Shown: piece after piece, positions 6,399-6,599 of the stretch
Position numbering within the stretch: position 1 is the first letter of the stretch
How the letters are laid out: each line of letters begins with the position of its first letter
Notes under the pieces: model-generated
Databases searched by the model: none
The model's input: only the letters and a program-made list of their open reading frames with translations
Told to the model about the DNA's origin: nothing
Position numbers and translations under genes: made by a program
Source: Anaerolineae bacterium CG2_30_58_95
Lineage (GTDB): Bacteria > Chloroflexota > Anaerolineae > Anaerolineales > Villigracilaceae
Direction: 5' to 3'
NCBI GenBank assembly: GCA_001872165.1
Contig: MNXK01000176.1
Location: 1-6,599, forward strand
DNA: 6,599 bases

Positions 6399-6416
6399 AC
6401 AGTCTCGGAGGTCTCT

Positions 6417-6599
6417 ATGCCCGAAAACATCCTCATCGCCATCGCCTGGCCTTATGCTAACGCCGAGATCCATGTCGGCAACATCACTGGTTCCCATTTA
6501 CCCGGTGATATTGTCGCCCGCTATCACCGGCTCAAAGGAAATAATGTATTGATGATTTCTGGTACCGATTCGCACGGTACGCCTGTAACCCTTGCCGCA
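6417..6599 (+). CDS. metG: Methionyl-tRNA synthetase, 3'-truncated by window edge
   Basis: The frame runs from ATG 6417 to the window end, 61 codons without a stop. Methionyl-tRNA synthetase charges tRNA-Met, including the initiator, in the cytoplasm. The class I catalytic-domain start is clear: [16 protein letters not shown] (7-22) carries the HIGH-type signature as HVGN at 19-22. [21 protein letters not shown] (31-51) and DSHGTP (51-56) follow the family pattern. Asn in place of the last His of HIGH is also known from other MetRS lineages such as the eukaryotic cytosolic enzymes (HLGN), so it is not a defect. GGAGG (6407-6411) with a 5-nt spacer fixes the start. The KMSKS loop and anticodon domain lie outside the window. 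Confidence 0.95.
   Translation, partial: MPENILIAIAWPYANAEIHVGNITGSHLPGDIVARYHRLKGNNVLMISGTDSHGTPVTLAA

Larger units (their letters stand above)
6238..6416 (+). promoter_or_regulatory. metG leader region with attenuator architecture
   Basis: This 179-nt stretch lies between the antitoxin and metG. It holds, in order, a possible -10 (TAGAAT, 6235-6240, without a good -35), a short Met-rich open frame (6282-6338), an extended stem (6305-6348), an alternative hairpin (6335-6355), an intrinsic terminator (6371-6398) and the metG Shine-Dalgarno site GGAGG (6407-6411). Only 8 nt separate the terminator T-tract from that site. Transcription of metG from any upstream promoter must therefore pass the terminator, which points to attenuation control. 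No T-box consensus (AGGGTGGNACCGCG) is present. Confidence 0.65.

Noticed and set aside
6238..6416. Canonical T-box or SAM riboswitch controlling metG
   Set aside because: No AGGGTGGNACCGCG-type T-box sequence and no recognisable S-box core are visible. The structures present fit a shorter attenuator better. A covariance-model search (Rfam T-box, SAM families) would settle it.

Overview
The window looks like a stretch of bacterial chromosome, most likely from a Chloroflexota (Anaerolineae-like) organism. That placement is an inference from gene style: a B12-dependent class II ribonucleotide reductase, a short RpoD with region 1.1, a DUF177 protein and moderately high G+C. No rRNA or other marker is present to confirm it. 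All genes lie on the + strand.

Layout. (1) Positions 1-3812 form a deoxynucleotide-supply block: the 3' part of nrdR (the ATP-cone repressor of ribonucleotide reductase genes), an 89-nt gap with a 25-nt imperfect palindrome, a full-length nrdJ (class II reductase), and 9 nt later a deoxynucleoside kinase. De novo synthesis, salvage and the likely regulator therefore sit side by side. (2) Positions 3836-5629 form a unit driven by a near-consensus extended -10 promoter. It holds a DUF177/YceD-family protein with a GTG start and no visible Shine-Dalgarno site, followed 38 nt later by a principal-type sigma factor (RpoD/SigA). The rpmF gene that commonly follows yceD is absent. (3) Positions 5637-6237 hold a compact toxin-antitoxin module of lower G+C. 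A RelE/ParE-like toxin comes first and a Phd/YefM-like antitoxin second, overlapping by ATGA. The promoter's -10 box lies inside a perfect 17-bp inverted repeat (a probable autoregulatory operator). The toxin has almost no leader and no Shine-Dalgarno site, while the antitoxin has a strong one. (4) Positions 6238-6416 are a 179-nt non-coding leader in front of metG (methionyl-tRNA synthetase, cut by the window end).

The most interesting signal is that metG leader. It contains a short open frame of 18 codons with three consecutive Met codons, then a set of mutually exclusive hairpins, then a clean intrinsic terminator whose T-tract ends 8 nt before the metG Shine-Dalgarno site. The stop codon of the short frame lies exactly on the strand that would form the antiterminator. 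This is the architecture of ribosome-mediated (trp-like) attenuation, sensing methionine or charged tRNA-Met. No canonical T-box sequence is visible. The translation start of the leader frame is uncertain, and the model is untested.
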